A DNA stretch of 64,000 nucleotides from Rhizorhabdus histidinilytica (GCF_900167915.1 NZ_FUYM01000008.1:62001-126000); one strand, 5' to 3'. Counted from the stretch's first letter, positions 54,141 through 63,885 are shown. The notes: a model not told the origin generated them from the sequence alone. A program made the numbers and translations.

Positions 54141-54174
54141 GTCATGCCGGCGGGACGGCCTCCATCGGCATGAC
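54141..54174. repeat. GTCAT...ATGAC palindromic repeat
   Basis: GTCATGCCGgcgggacggcctccatCGGCATGAC, a 34-base palindrome of the same type as at 44088 and 45400, 9 bases after the lytic transglycosylase stop. It may act as its terminator. Confidence 0.75.
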
Positions 54175-54350
54175 GAATAATTTCGATAAAACAACGACCT
54201 GCGTTACGACGGAACGCCGACCGGCCCGCCGCGTTAAGTTCAGCACGGGGAGCCGTCCGGCAGCATATCGCCCTTCCCTTCGCAAAGCCCCTTGTGCAGC
54301 GCAGCGAAGCGTTGCACCATCGGCATGTCGATCAGGACAGACGGAGCGCT

Positions 54351-55796
54351 ATGGCAGGGGCAGACGCTTTCGACGAGATCCGAGGCAAGCCGGGCGACCC
54401 GGTTGGACGGCCCGAGTTCGCGCAGCTTCTCGACTGGATGGAAACCACCCCGCCCGCCGAGCTCGATCGGCGGCAGAAGGCCGCAGAGGCCGCCTTCCGA
54501 CAATTGGGCATCACCTTCGCCGTCTATGGCGAGGAGGAGTCGGCCGAGCGGATCATCCCGTTCGACATCGTTCCCCGCATCTTCACCGCGCGCGAATGGG
54601 CCAGCCTTTCCGAGGGTCTCGTGCAGCGGGTCGAGGCGATCAACGCCTTCCTCGCCGACATCTACGGCCCGCGCCGCATCCTCGCCGACGGCGTCCTTCC
54701 CGAGGAGCTGGTCCTCGCCAATCCGCAGTTCCGACCGGTGCTCGCGGGGGCGAAGCCGCCGCACGGAGTGTTCGCCCATATCTGCGGCATCGACCTGGTG
54801 CGCACCGGACCCGACGAATTCTGGGTATTGGAGGACAATGCCCGTACGCCGTCGGGCGTCTCCTACATGCTCGAGAATCGCGAAGCGATGCTGCGGCTGT
54901 GCCCTGAGCTGTTCGAGCAGTTCGATGTCGCTCCGATCGATTCCTATCCGGACGCGCTGCTGGAGACGCTCCAGTCGGTGTCACCGCGCGGCCGGGGCGC
55001 CGATGCGACCTGCGTTCTGCTCACCCCCGGCCACTTCAACTCGGCCTTCTACGAGCACAGCTTCCTGGCCGATTCGATGGGGATCGAACTGGTCGAGGCC
55101 GCCGACCTCGAAGTCGACGACGACAAGGTCTGGATGCGGACGATCGAGGGACGCGTCCAGGTCGACGTGATCTATCGCCGGATCGACGACGACTATCTCG
55201 ATCCGCTGGTGTTCCGCCCGGATTCGCTGCTCGGCGTTCCCGGCATCGTCGCCGCCTACATGGCCGGCAACGTCGCGCTGGTGAATGCGCCGGGCACCGG
55301 TATCGCCGACGACAAGGCGATCTACAGCTACATGCCCGAGATCGTGAAATATTATTCGGGCGGCGACGCGAAGCTCCCCAATGTCGAGACCTATCGCTGC
55401 CGCGAGCCGCAGGCGTTGCGCTACACGCTCGACAATCTCGACAAGCTCGTGGTCAAGCTGGTCGACGGATCGGGCGGTTATGGCATGCTCGTCGGCCCGA
55501 CCGCGACGAGGGCGCAGATCGAGGAGTTCCGTGCCGCCTTGATCGCCGAGCCCCACCGCTACATCGCCCAGCCAACCCTCGCCTTGTCGACGGTGCCCAC
55601 CCTGACCGAGAAGGGCATAGCACCACGCCACGTCGATTTCCGGCCGTTCGTCCTGTCGGGCGGCAAGGGCGTGACGATCACCCCGGGCGGGCTCACTCGC
55701 GTCGCGCTGCGCGAAGGATCGCTCGTGGTCAATTCGAGCCAGGGCGGCGGCACCAAGGACAGCCTGATCCTCACCGGGCAGGAGGAGCGCGCCTGA
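54351..55796 (+). CDS. circularly permuted ATP-grasp type 2 (CPATGRASP) protein
   Basis: A 481-residue protein. The frame opens at 54294, but ATG 54351 with GGAG ahead is a better start. It belongs to the family found next to 'alpha-E' and transglutaminase-like genes: N-terminal 'VPRIFTAREWASLSEGLVQRVEAINAFLADIYG' (split), 'HICGIDLVRTGPDEFWVLEDNARTPSGVSY' (split, acidic ATP/Mg contacts), 'RIDDDYLDPLVFRPDSLLG' and 'VVKLVDGSGGYGMLVGP' (ATP-grasp Gly loop). It is inferred to form an amide or peptide bond at ATP cost; no substrate is known. Its stop overlaps the alpha-E start. Confidence 0.9.
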   Translation: MAGADAFDEIRGKPGDPVGRPEFAQLLDWMETTPPAELDRRQKAAEAAFRQLGITFAVYGEEESAERIIPFDIVPRIFTAREWASLSEGLVQRVEAINAFLADIYGPRRILADGVLPEELVLANPQFRPVLAGAKPPHGVFAHICGIDLVRTGPDEFWVLEDNARTPSGVSYMLENREAMLRLCPELFEQFDVAPIDSYPDALLETLQSVSPRGRGADATCVLLTPGHFNSAFYEHSFLADSMGIELVEAADLEVDDDKVWMRTIEGRVQVDVIYRRIDDDYLDPLVFRPDSLLGVPGIVAAYMAGNVALVNAPGTGIADDKAIYSYMPEIVKYYSGGDAKLPNVETYRCREPQALRYTLDNLDKLVVKLVDGSGGYGMLVGPTATRAQIEEFRAALIAEPHRYIAQPTLALSTVPTLTEKGIAPRHVDFRPFVLSGGKGVTITPGGLTRVALREGSLVVNSSQGGGTKDSLILTGQEERA

Positions 55797-56731
55797 TGCT
55801 GTCGCGCACCGCCAACTCGCTCTACTGGATCGGCCGCTATGTCGAACGGGCCGAGTTCACCGCCCGCTTGATCGAGGCGACGATCCGGCTCGACGCGCTC
55901 TCCGCCCGCCCCGCCGGCCAGGGCGCATGGGACAGCGCGCTGCTCGTCGCCGCGGCCGACTACGACTTCGGCCTGACCGGCGAGACGCGCTCACCGCTGG
56001 CGATCAGCCGCTACCTGACTCTGGCCGCTGCCAACCCCAATTCGATACGCTCGTGCCTCGACGCGGCGCGCAGCAACGCCAAGTCGGTACGCACCGCACT
56101 CAGCCGCGACGCCTGGGAGGCGATCAACCGCGCCTGGCTAGGGCTTCGCGGCCGCGCATCGACCGGGGGAAGCCAGACCACGCTTAGCCTGGTGGAGCAG
56201 ATCCGCGCCGAGACTCGCGGCTTCGAAGGGGCGCTGCACCGGATGCTGCGCAACGAGGCATACAGCTTCCTCGGCCTCGGCGCGGCGATGGAGCGCGCCG
56301 ACAACACCGCGCGACTGATCGACGTCAAATATCACCTGCTGCTGCCGGAGGGCGAGAAAGTCGGTGGCCTGATCGACCGCGACCAGTGGACGACGATCCT
56401 CCATACCGTTTCGGCCAACACCGCCTATCGCTGGCTCTACAGCGAGGGGCTCAAGCCGTGGCTTGTCGCCGAACTGCTGTGCCTGAAGCCCGAACTGCCG
56501 CGCTCGCTGATCGCCTCGTCGGAAGAGGTGATCATGCACCTCAATGCGATCGGCAAGCGCACCGGCCTGCAGGGCGAGGCGGACCGATTGTCCCGCCTGC
56601 GCCACAACGCGCTCGAGCGGACGACGATCGATGCCATTTTCGCTCAGGGTTTGCACGAATGGCTGACCGGCTTCATCTATGAGAATACTCGTATCCACCA
56701 GGCCATAGGCCAGCAATTCCGGTTCGGATGA
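55796..56731 (+). CDS. alpha-E domain protein
   Basis: A 311-residue helical protein of the alpha-E (DUF403) family. It starts 'MLSRTANSLYWIGRYVERAE', which is almost a family signature ('LSRxAexLYWxGRYxERAE'), and continues with long amphipathic helices; 'ERADNTARLIDVKYHLLL' is the second copy of the helical motif, and 'WLTGFIYENTRIHQAIGQQF' closes it. Its biochemical role is unknown; it always occurs with the ATP-grasp and transglutaminase partners. The ATG lies in the TGATG overlap with the upstream gene, and the next gene begins 1 base past its stop. Confidence 0.92.
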   Translation: MLSRTANSLYWIGRYVERAEFTARLIEATIRLDALSARPAGQGAWDSALLVAAADYDFGLTGETRSPLAISRYLTLAAANPNSIRSCLDAARSNAKSVRTALSRDAWEAINRAWLGLRGRASTGGSQTTLSLVEQIRAETRGFEGALHRMLRNEAYSFLGLGAAMERADNTARLIDVKYHLLLPEGEKVGGLIDRDQWTTILHTVSANTAYRWLYSEGLKPWLVAELLCLKPELPRSLIASSEEVIMHLNAIGKRTGLQGEADRLSRLRHNALERTTIDAIFAQGLHEWLTGFIYENTRIHQAIGQQFRFG

Positions 56732-56732
56732 G

Positions 56733-57560
56733 ATGCGGCTCCTGATCCAGCACGAGACCGAATATCACTATACCGAGCCGCAGGCGCGGGTGGTCCAGCT
56801 GCTGCGGATGACGCCGTCGAGCCATATCGGCCAGAACATCGTCGACTGGCGGATCGACGTTGACTGCGATGCGCGGTTGAAGCAGTCGACCGATGGTTTC
56901 GGCAACATCGTCTCGATGCTCTACCTGGCCGGGCCGGTCGAGCGGATCGGCCTCAGGGTGACGGGCGAGGTGCTGACCGAGGATCGGGCGGGCGCCGTCT
57001 CGGGCGCGATCGATCCCCTGCCCCCCGCCGTCTATAGGCGCGCCACCGAGCTGACCGGCCCGTGCGAAGCGCTGCTCGACCTGCTTCGCGACCATGAAGG
57101 GGCGAAGGGCGACGCGCTCAGCCGCATTCATGGCCTCAACAGCGCGGTTTGTCGGCTGTTTCCCTGCAAGGAGCATCGCAGTACCGACGTCCGTTCGGTC
57201 GGCGAGGTGTTGGAGGCGCGATCGGGCTGCAGCATGGACATGGCCCATGTGCTGATCGCGGCGGCGCGTGCCGACGGCTTTCCCGCTCGCTTCGTGACCG
57301 GCTATATCTATCGTGAGGACCCCGATTGCGGCCATCGCGAGGCGCCGCATTTCTGGGCCGAGATCGATGTGCCCGAATATGGCTGGATCGGCTTCGATCC
57401 TGCTAACGACATGTGTCCGAACGACCATTATGTCCGCGTCGCCCAGGGCCTCGATTTCCGCGACGCCGCGCCGATCTCGGGCGCGCGTGTCGGCGGCGGG
57501 CACGAGGTGCTGGCGATCGGCGTCGACGTCAGCCTGTCACAGGAACAATATCAGGCCTGA
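56733..57560 (+). CDS. transglutaminase-like cysteine protease (bacterial N-terminal/transglut-core type)
   Basis: A 275-residue protein with an N-terminal beta domain ('MRLLIQHETEYHYTEPQARVV', split) and a transglutaminase core. The triad is visible: Cys in 'ARSGCSMDMAHVLIAAAR', His in 'EAPHFWAEI' and Asp in 'WIGFDPANDM'. These enzymes act as peptidases or amide-transferring enzymes. It is the third member of the ATP-grasp/alpha-E/transglutaminase set, starting 1 base after alpha-E, so all three are one transcript. The likely task is to process or hydrolyse a product made by the ATP-grasp partner; the reaction has not been shown for this family as far as can be said here. Confidence 0.92.
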   Translation: MRLLIQHETEYHYTEPQARVVQLLRMTPSSHIGQNIVDWRIDVDCDARLKQSTDGFGNIVSMLYLAGPVERIGLRVTGEVLTEDRAGAVSGAIDPLPPAVYRRATELTGPCEALLDLLRDHEGAKGDALSRIHGLNSAVCRLFPCKEHRSTDVRSVGEVLEARSGCSMDMAHVLIAAARADGFPARFVTGYIYREDPDCGHREAPHFWAEIDVPEYGWIGFDPANDMCPNDHYVRVAQGLDFRDAAPISGARVGGGHEVLAIGVDVSLSQEQYQA

Positions 57561-57634
57561 TCGTCCGGCCGCCAGTGGACGGCGGGCCGCAGCGCACCTA
57601 TTTGTGGGCCACACAGGCTGGATGTGATCATTTT

Positions 57635-59515
57635 ATGAAGCTGGTTCGGGGGCTCTGGAAACTGCTCGTCGGGATCAAGGACGGGCTCGTCCTGATCGCG
57701 ATGCTGATCTTCTTCGGGACGCTGTTCCTGGCCCTGTCGTTCAAGCCCAACAGCGCGCTGCCCACGTCCGGCGCTTTGGTGATCGATCTGGACGGCACGT
57801 TGGTCGAGCAGCCGGCCGAGACCGATCCGCTGACGCTTCTGGCCGGCAATGGCGGCATCGCGCGCGAAACGCGGCTGCGCGATCTCGAACGGTCGTTGCA
57901 GGCCGCAGCCGCCTCCAACGGCATCAAGGCGATCGTGCTCGATCTCGACGGCTTCGTCGGCGGCGAGCAGGCGACGATCGCCGCGGCCGGCCGCGCGCTC
58001 GACAAGGTGCGTGCGGCGGGCAAGCCGATCCTTGCTTATGCGACCGGCTATGGCGACGACGGCTACCAGCTCGCCTCCCACGCCACCGAGGTCTGGCTCA
58101 ACCCGCTCGGCGGCGTCATCCTCACCGGGCCGGGCGGATCGCGCCTCTATTACAAGGGGCTGATGGACCGCCTCGGCATCACGGCGAAGATCTATCGGGT
58201 CGGCGCGTTCAAGTCGGCGGTCGAGCCCTATATGCGGTCCGACCAGTCGCCCGAGGCGCGCGAGGCCAACCAGGCGCTCGCCAATGCGCTGTGGTCGACC
58301 TGGACGGCCGAGGTCGGCAAGGCCCGGCCAAAGGCGAAGCTCGCCGCCTATGTCGCCCGGCCGACCGCGATCATCGGCGAGGCGGGAGGCCGGATGTCGC
58401 AGGCGGCTCTCGAAGCGGGCCTCGTCGACCGGCTCGGCGACCGCAACGCCTTCGACTCGCGGGTCGCGGCGATCGCCGGTTCAGCCGGCGGCTCCAGCCT
58501 CAACGGCTTCAAGGCGATCCCGCTTGATCGCTGGGCGAGCGCGCATCCCGAAAAATCGGGCGGAACGCCGATCGGCGTGCTGACCGTCGCGGGCGATATC
58601 GTCGACGGCGACGCCCCGCCGGGAGCGGCCGGCGGCACCACCATATCGGACCTGCTGCTCGACGAGCTGGGCCGCAAGCGGATCAAGGCGCTGGTCGTCC
58701 GGATCGACTCCCCCGGCGGATCGGTCACGGGCGCGGAGACGATCCGTTCGGCGATCCTCCAGGCCAAGGGACTCGGCCTGCCCGTCGTCGTCTCGATGGG
58801 CGGCCTCGCCGCCAGCGGCGGCTACTGGATCTCGACGCCCGCGGACCGGATCATCGCCGATCCGGCGACGATCACCGGATCGATCGGCGTGTTCGGCATC
58901 CTGCCGACCTTCCAGGGATCGCTCGCCAAGCTCGGCCTGTCGGCGGACGGCGTGAAGACGACGCCGCTGTCGGGCGAGCCCGACGTCTTCCGCGGCACGT
59001 CGCCGCAGTTCGACGCGATGATGCAGGGCTCGATCGAGGATGTGTACCGGCGCTTCACCGGGCTGGTCGCCCAGTCACGCAAGCTGCCGATCGAGCGCGT
59101 CCGCGAGATCGCCGAGGGCCGCGTCTGGGCCGGCGCCACGGCCCGCCAGATCGGGCTGGTCGACGGCTTCGGATCGGTCGACGACGCCATCGCCGAAGCC
59201 GCGAAGCTGGCCAAGCTCGACCCCGCCAAGGTCCGCCCGCTCTATATCGAGAAGCCGCTGAATCCGTGGAAGGAGATGATCCGCTCGCTGCTCGATCCCG
59301 ACGAGGAGAATAGCGAGGTCCATGGCCGCACCTTCTGGGGCGTCGTCGCCAACGGCCCGGACCAGGCGCTGGTCGCCGCGCTCGCCAACGCCCAGCGCGT
59401 GCTGGCCGGACCGGCGATCCAGGTCCGCTGCCTCGAATGCGCTACTGCCGCGACACCGCCCCGTCCGGCCGACATCCGCGCCGCGCGCAGCCTGATCGCA
59501 TGGGCGGTCCGCTGA
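57635..59515 (+). CDS. sppA: signal peptide peptidase SppA (67K type)
   Basis: A 626-residue tandem-domain SppA. The start at 57635 is chosen because it gives the N-terminal membrane anchor (LVLIAMLIFFGTLFLALSF, about residues 19-37). The catalytic Lys is at about 193 in 'RVGAFKSAVEPYMR' and the nucleophile Ser at about 394 in 'MGGLAASGGYWIST', spacing as in the E. coli 67K enzyme. It degrades leftover signal peptides at the inner membrane. The gene is 74 bases downstream of the transglutaminase-like gene and overlaps the acetyltransferase gene by 16 bases. Confidence 0.94.
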   Translation: MKLVRGLWKLLVGIKDGLVLIAMLIFFGTLFLALSFKPNSALPTSGALVIDLDGTLVEQPAETDPLTLLAGNGGIARETRLRDLERSLQAAAASNGIKAIVLDLDGFVGGEQATIAAAGRALDKVRAAGKPILAYATGYGDDGYQLASHATEVWLNPLGGVILTGPGGSRLYYKGLMDRLGITAKIYRVGAFKSAVEPYMRSDQSPEAREANQALANALWSTWTAEVGKARPKAKLAAYVARPTAIIGEAGGRMSQAALEAGLVDRLGDRNAFDSRVAAIAGSAGGSSLNGFKAIPLDRWASAHPEKSGGTPIGVLTVAGDIVDGDAPPGAAGGTTISDLLLDELGRKRIKALVVRIDSPGGSVTGAETIRSAILQAKGLGLPVVVSMGGLAASGGYWISTPADRIIADPATITGSIGVFGILPTFQGSLAKLGLSADGVKTTPLSGEPDVFRGTSPQFDAMMQGSIEDVYRRFTGLVAQSRKLPIERVREIAEGRVWAGATARQIGLVDGFGSVDDAIAEAAKLAKLDPAKVRPLYIEKPLNPWKEMIRSLLDPDEENSEVHGRTFWGVVANGPDQALVAALANAQRVLAGPAIQVRCLECATAATPPRPADIRAARSLIAWAVR

Positions 59516-60042
59516 GGATCCGCGCGGCGCTTCCCGCCGACGCGGAGGCGATCGCCGCGATCTACGCCCATTATGTCCTGACCGGGCCGATCACCTTCGA
59601 GATCGATCCACCATCGGTGGTGGAGATGGCGCGGCGCATCGCCGATATCCTGCCGCATCATCCCTATCTCGTCGCGGAGCAGATGGCGGGCATCGTCGGC
59701 TATGCCTATGCGACCCGGGTCTATGAGCGCGCCGCCTATCGCTGGGCGGTCGAGGCGACGGTCTATGTCGCCCCCGACAGCCATCGCCGCGGGATCGGCG
59801 CCGCGCTCTACGAGGCCCTGATCGCCCGCCTGCGCGAGCAGGGCTTCCGGACGGTGATCGGCAAGATCACCCTCCCCAATCCCGCCAGCGTGCGCCTGCA
59901 CGAAAGCTTCGGCTTCAAGCGCGCTGGCGTGCTCGCCAGGATCGGGTTCAAGCAGGATAGCTGGCATGATGTCGGCATCTACCAGCTCGACCTGGGCGGG
60001 CATCCCGTCCCGCCGCCCGAGCCCCGCCCGTTCCTCGGCTGA
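59500..60042 (+). CDS. GNAT-family N-acetyltransferase (phosphinothricin acetyltransferase-like)
   Basis: A 180-residue GNAT. The start at 59500 (16 bases inside sppA) is the family-like one. Motif A is 'HRRGIGAALYEALIARLREQG' (R/Q-x-x-G-x-G/A acetyl-CoA loop, with RRGIGA), and 'VYVAPDSHRRGIGA' with 'ATRVYERAAYRWAVEATVYV' is the phosphinothricin/methionine-sulfoximine acetyltransferase pattern. It would acetylate an amino-acid-like compound with a free amino group. Overlap with sppA suggests they share a transcript, but no functional link is evident. Confidence 0.9.
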   Translation: MGGPLRIRAALPADAEAIAAIYAHYVLTGPITFEIDPPSVVEMARRIADILPHHPYLVAEQMAGIVGYAYATRVYERAAYRWAVEATVYVAPDSHRRGIGAALYEALIARLREQGFRTVIGKITLPNPASVRLHESFGFKRAGVLARIGFKQDSWHDVGIYQLDLGGHPVPPPEPRPFLG

Positions 60043-60050
60043 GCCGGGGT

Positions 60051-60698
60051 TCAGGCGAAGCGGCTACTGCACATGCGGACCGTCTCGGCCGGTGCGCCGA
60101 GCCTGGTCATCTCGCCAAGCGCAGCCTGCTTCAGCTCCAGCGTCCGTTCATAGTCCGAGGCGCCGCGCGCCTTGAGCTGGCGGCCGACCGTGCTGTCGAG
60201 CTCGCGACGCATCCTGGTCAGGTCGGACAGCTGCTCCTGCGCCTTCGGATCGCTGGTGGTCACCGTCTTGACCAGGAAATCGCCGAGCGAATAGCAGCCC
60301 AGCTCGGCATCGAACTTGCCTTTGGGCAGCTCGATGCCGGTGGTCTTCTTCACCTCCGGATAGGCTTGATCGCACGGTGTCACCAGCGCCTGCCACTTGC
60401 CGTCGGTCACGGCCTTCTCGACCTCGCCCATGCGGCCGACCACCTCGGACGCCTTCTTGGCGGAAAAATGGCCTTCCGCGGACGCGGCGAGCATCGCATA
60501 ATGGAGGATGCGGGTCTGCGCATCGAATCCGAGATCGCCCTTCACGTCGGGTGCGTCGGCGCGCGCCGATGCCGCGCTGACGACGGCACATGTCGCCGCC
60601 TTGTCGATCGGATCGTCCGGCAAGGCGAGCTGCTTCGGACCACAGCCCACCAACAGCAGCGCCACGGCCGAAGCCGCGAAAATCCCTCCACGCATCAC
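60051..60698 (-). CDS. uncharacterised lipoprotein
   Basis: A 215-residue protein with a lipoprotein signal 'GGIFAASAVALLLVGCGPKQ' (lipobox LVGC, Cys near residue 19). The mature part is mostly alpha-helical and has about five further Cys residues, some perhaps disulfide-bonded: 'KAATCAVVSA', 'VTPCDQAYPE', 'ELGCYSLGDF' and 'RMCSSRFA'. No known family is recognised. Starts at 60698 or 60695 are equally possible. It converges with the acetyltransferase gene (8-base gap) and lies 111 bases downstream of the TRIC-family gene on the same strand. Confidence 0.8.
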   Translation of the reverse strand: MMRGGIFAASAVALLLVGCGPKQLALPDDPIDKAATCAVVSAASARADAPDVKGDLGFDAQTRILHYAMLAASAEGHFSAKKASEVVGRMGEVEKAVTDGKWQALVTPCDQAYPEVKKTTGIELPKGKFDAELGCYSLGDFLVKTVTTSDPKAQEQLSDLTRMRRELDSTVGRQLKARGASDYERTLELKQAALGEMTRLGAPAETVRMCSSRFA

Positions 60699-60809
60699 AA
60701 CTCACTCTCCACCTACTGTTCACGAGTCTACGCACCGTGACGGCCACGGTTCCTTACCCGCAGGGAATGAAGATGACGCGAGGGTGAACGGCAGAGGCCG
60801 GTACGACGA

Positions 60810-61436
60810 TCAGTCGCGATAGCTCGGCAGGGCGATACCGCGATGGATGGCCAGCGCCCGCAGCGCGAAGCCGGCCAACGCCGCGAGGCCCGCCGCCGCC
60901 AGCAGCGGCGTCCCCAGCAAAGTCAGAACGACGAACAGCCCGGCGGACAGCGCCGCCGCGGTGACGTAGAGCTCGGGCCGCAGCAGGATCGAGGGTTCGC
61001 CCGCCAGCACATCGCGGATGATCCCGCCCAGGCAGGCGGTGAATACCCCCATGGCAGCGGCGCCGAGCGGCGGCACGCCATAGGCCAGCGCCTTCCACGA
61101 TCCGAACACCGCATAGGCGGCGAGCCCGACGCCGTCGAACCATTCGAGCGCCTTGACCGGCCAGATCCGGCGCGGCGTCATCCACACCGCGAGCGCCGCG
61201 AACAGGCAGACCGCGAGCGCGCGATTGTCGTGAATCCAGAAGACGGGTGCACCAATCAGCAGGTCGCGCACCGTGCCGCCGCCGGTGCCGGTGACCGCGG
61301 CGAAGAAGGTGAAGGTGACGATCGTCTGCTCGCGCCGCGCCGCCGCGAGCGCACCGCTGATCGCGAAGATCGCGATCCCGGCGATATCGAGCCAGGGAAG
61401 GACGGTTCGAACCATCATGAGGTCGGGCAGCGCCAT
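60810..61436 (-). CDS. TRIC (YicG/UPF0126)-family membrane protein
   Basis: A 208-residue inner-membrane protein with about seven transmembrane segments. It has the two Gly-rich family signatures, 'VTGTGGGTVRDLLIGAPVFW' and 'GGIIRDVLAGEPSILL' (the GGxxRD repeats, reflecting internal duplication), and 'AISGALAAARREQTIV' near the N-terminus. Bacterial homologues form trimeric cation channels, and some have been linked to amino-acid (glycine) transport. It is divergent from astA across 98 bases. Confidence 0.9.
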   Translation of the reverse strand: MALPDLMMVRTVLPWLDIAGIAIFAISGALAAARREQTIVTFTFFAAVTGTGGGTVRDLLIGAPVFWIHDNRALAVCLFAALAVWMTPRRIWPVKALEWFDGVGLAAYAVFGSWKALAYGVPPLGAAAMGVFTACLGGIIRDVLAGEPSILLRPELYVTAAALSAGLFVVLTLLGTPLLAAAGLAALAGFALRALAIHRGIALPSYRD

Positions 61437-61534
61437 CCCCTTCCCTTCCTATGCTTTCGGCGCCGGTTCAACCCTCGGCGGCGTACCCGTCCGCCGGCCC
61501 TTGAAAGCGGGCAGCGAAGGTGGAACATCGTTGC

Positions 61535-62545
61535 ATGTCCGAACCCGACTCCATCCGGATTCGTCCGGTCCGCCTCGACGATCTCGACGCGTTGCTCGCC
61601 CTCGCCCGAGGCGGTGGGCCCGGCTTCACCAATCTGCCCGCCGATCGCGGCGTGCTGCGCGAAAGGATCGAGCGCAGCGATGCGCTGCTGGCGGGCGAAA
61701 AGCTGGGCGGTGCGATCATCCTCGGGCTCGAGGTCGACGGTCGGGTGCGCGGCTGCGGCATGGTCTTTCCCCGCATCGGTGTCGACTGGCCTTTCTACAG
61801 CTACCGGATCAGCTACACGACGCAGCGGTCGAGCATCGACGGCCGCATGGTGCGCTTCCCGGTCCTGACATTGACCAACGACCTGGAGGATTGCGCCGAG
61901 GTCGGCGGCCTGATCATCGATCCGACTCTGCGGCGCGGCGGCTATGGCCGGATGATCGCGCGCAGCCGCTACCTGTTCATCGGCTGCCACCGCGCCGATT
62001 TCGGCAAGCGGGTGATCGCCGATCTGCGCGGTTGGCTCGATCGGGGCCGCTCGCCCTTCTGGGACGCGGTCGGCGGGCGCTTCTACGCGATGAGCTTCGC
62101 GGAGGCCGATCACATCAACGCGACCACCGGCAACCAGTTCATTGCCGATCTCGGCCCGCGCGCGCCGATCTACGTCAACATGCTGTCGGACGAGGCCCAG
62201 CAGGCGATCGGCCGCGTCCATGACGACGGCCGCGGCGCCCTCGCCCTGCTGCTAGAGGAAGGGTTCCGTGACGACGGTTATGTCGACATCTTCGACGCCG
62301 GTCCGACGATGATCGCGATGATCGACGACCTCAAGGCGATCCGGAACCTGCACCATGCGACCTATGCGGGCAGCTATGATGGCGATGCACTCCGCGACCA
62401 CCTGATCGTCCATGGCAAGGGCGCCGATTTCCGCTGCGTTCCCGGGTCGATCGAGGCGGCCGGCGGACAGGCGGTGATCGACCCGGCCAGCGCCGCGCTG
62501 CTGGGCCTGTCCGAAGGCGATCCGATCGGCTATCTGGCGATATGA
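61535..62545 (+). CDS. astA: arginine N-succinyltransferase
   Basis: A 336-residue protein. An in-frame GTG at 61520 exists, but ATG 61535 gives the usual '[21 protein letters not shown]' start. Further support: '[16 protein letters not shown]' (AstA-type 'G.G.T.LP...' segment), '[17 protein letters not shown]', '[26 protein letters not shown]' (split; acyl-CoA loop), '[14 protein letters not shown]' and 'FADxD'-like 'AEADHINAT'. It transfers succinyl from succinyl-CoA to arginine, the first step of the arginine succinyltransferase (AST) catabolic pathway. It is coupled to astB by an ATGA overlap. Confidence 0.93.
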   Translation: MSEPDSIRIRPVRLDDLDALLALARGGGPGFTNLPADRGVLRERIERSDALLAGEKLGGAIILGLEVDGRVRGCGMVFPRIGVDWPFYSYRISYTTQRSSIDGRMVRFPVLTLTNDLEDCAEVGGLIIDPTLRRGGYGRMIARSRYLFIGCHRADFGKRVIADLRGWLDRGRSPFWDAVGGRFYAMSFAEADHINATTGNQFIADLGPRAPIYVNMLSDEAQQAIGRVHDDGRGALALLLEEGFRDDGYVDIFDAGPTMIAMIDDLKAIRNLHHATYAGSYDGDALRDHLIVHGKGADFRCVPGSIEAAGGQAVIDPASAALLGLSEGDPIGYLAI

Positions 62546-63816
62546 CTGCTACCGAAATCAATTTCGACGGCCTGATCGGCCCGATGCACAATTACGCCGG
62601 GCTCTCCCCCGGCAACATCGCCAGTGCCACCAATGCCGGCGCGATCTCACAGCCCCGCGCCGCCGCGCTCCAGGGCCTCGCCAAGATGAAGCGGCTGATG
62701 GATCGCGGCCTGGTCCAGGGCTTCATCCCGCCGCCGCGCCGGCCCGCCGTCGCTGCGCTGCGCGCGCTCGGTTTCGGCGGCGACGACCGCTCGGTGCTTG
62801 CCCTCGCCGCCGCGGAGGACCCGGTTCTCTTCAACAACGCCTGCTCCGCCTCGGCCATGTGGGCGGCCAATGCCGCGACGGTGATCGCGGGTCCCGACAG
62901 CGATGACGGCCGCGTTCACCTCATCACCGCCAATCTCGCGACGATGCTGCACCGGAGCTTCGAGGCGCCCGATACTTTCGCGAGGCTGCGCACCATCTTC
63001 GCCGACCAGCGCCATTTCGCCGTCCATTCCGCCTTGCCCGGCACGCAGCATTTCAGCGATGAGGGCGCCGCCAACCATATGCGCATCACCCCGCGCCATG
63101 GTGAACGCGGTCTCAACGTCTTTGTCCATGGCGCCGCGCGGGGCAGCCGCTTCCCCGAGCGGCAGGCGAAGCGTGCAGGCGAGGCGGTCGCCCGGCTCGC
63201 CGGCGCCGAGGGCTTCCACACGCTGCAGTCTCAGGCCGCGATCGAGGCCGGTGCCTTCCACAATGACGTGGTCGCCGTCGCCAACGAGCATGTCCTGCTC
63301 GCCCATGCCGCCGCGTTCGAGGATCGCGAAGGCCTGTTCACCGCCGCCGCACGCGCCGTGCCAGACTTCGTCGCCGTCGAGGTCGACAGCATCGGTCTCG
63401 ATGACGCGATCAGCTCCTATCTGTTCAACTCGCAGCTGCTGACCCTGCCGGAGGGCGGCATGGCGCTCGTCCTGCCGAGCGAGGCGCGCGAGAATCCACG
63501 CGTCTGGGCGGCGGTCGAGACCATCCTGGCCGGCAACAACCCGATCAACGAAGCGATCGTCGTCGACGTGCGCGAAAGCATGCGCAACGGCGGCGGCCCT
63601 GCCTGCCTGCGGTTGCGCGTGCCGGTCTCCGAGGAAGCGCGGCGGGCGATCGATCCGCGCTTCCTGCTCGACGAGCGGCGGTGGGAGGAATTGTGCGCGC
63701 TGGTCGAGCGGCACTGGCCTGAACGGATCGACGCGGCCGAGCTGGCCGATCCCGCGCTGTGGGCGGCGGCGGGCGCTGCGCACGACGCGCTCGACGCGCT
63801 GCTCGCACGGGTTTGA
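62542..63816 (+). CDS. astB: N-succinylarginine dihydrolase
   Basis: A 424-residue member of the guanidino-modifying enzyme superfamily. It opens '[22 protein letters not shown]' (split), a family start ('NFDGLxGPTHNYxGLSxGN'), and has '[17 protein letters not shown]', '[17 protein letters not shown]' (catalytic His), and '[16 protein letters not shown]' with the nucleophile Cys. It hydrolyses succinylarginine to succinylornithine, CO2 and 2 NH3. It overlaps astA by ATGA and is followed by a second astA-like gene after 69 bases. Confidence 0.96.
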   Translation: MTATEINFDGLIGPMHNYAGLSPGNIASATNAGAISQPRAAALQGLAKMKRLMDRGLVQGFIPPPRRPAVAALRALGFGGDDRSVLALAAAEDPVLFNNACSASAMWAANAATVIAGPDSDDGRVHLITANLATMLHRSFEAPDTFARLRTIFADQRHFAVHSALPGTQHFSDEGAANHMRITPRHGERGLNVFVHGAARGSRFPERQAKRAGEAVARLAGAEGFHTLQSQAAIEAGAFHNDVVAVANEHVLLAHAAAFEDREGLFTAAARAVPDFVAVEVDSIGLDDAISSYLFNSQLLTLPEGGMALVLPSEARENPRVWAAVETILAGNNPINEAIVVDVRESMRNGGGPACLRLRVPVSEEARRAIDPRFLLDERRWEELCALVERHWPERIDAAELADPALWAAAGAAHDALDALLARV

Positions 63817-63885
63817 ACTCGAACCGCTTATGGCGCACAAGATGAAGATGACATCCCGTCTCAAGACCATCGCGCGGACCCGCCG

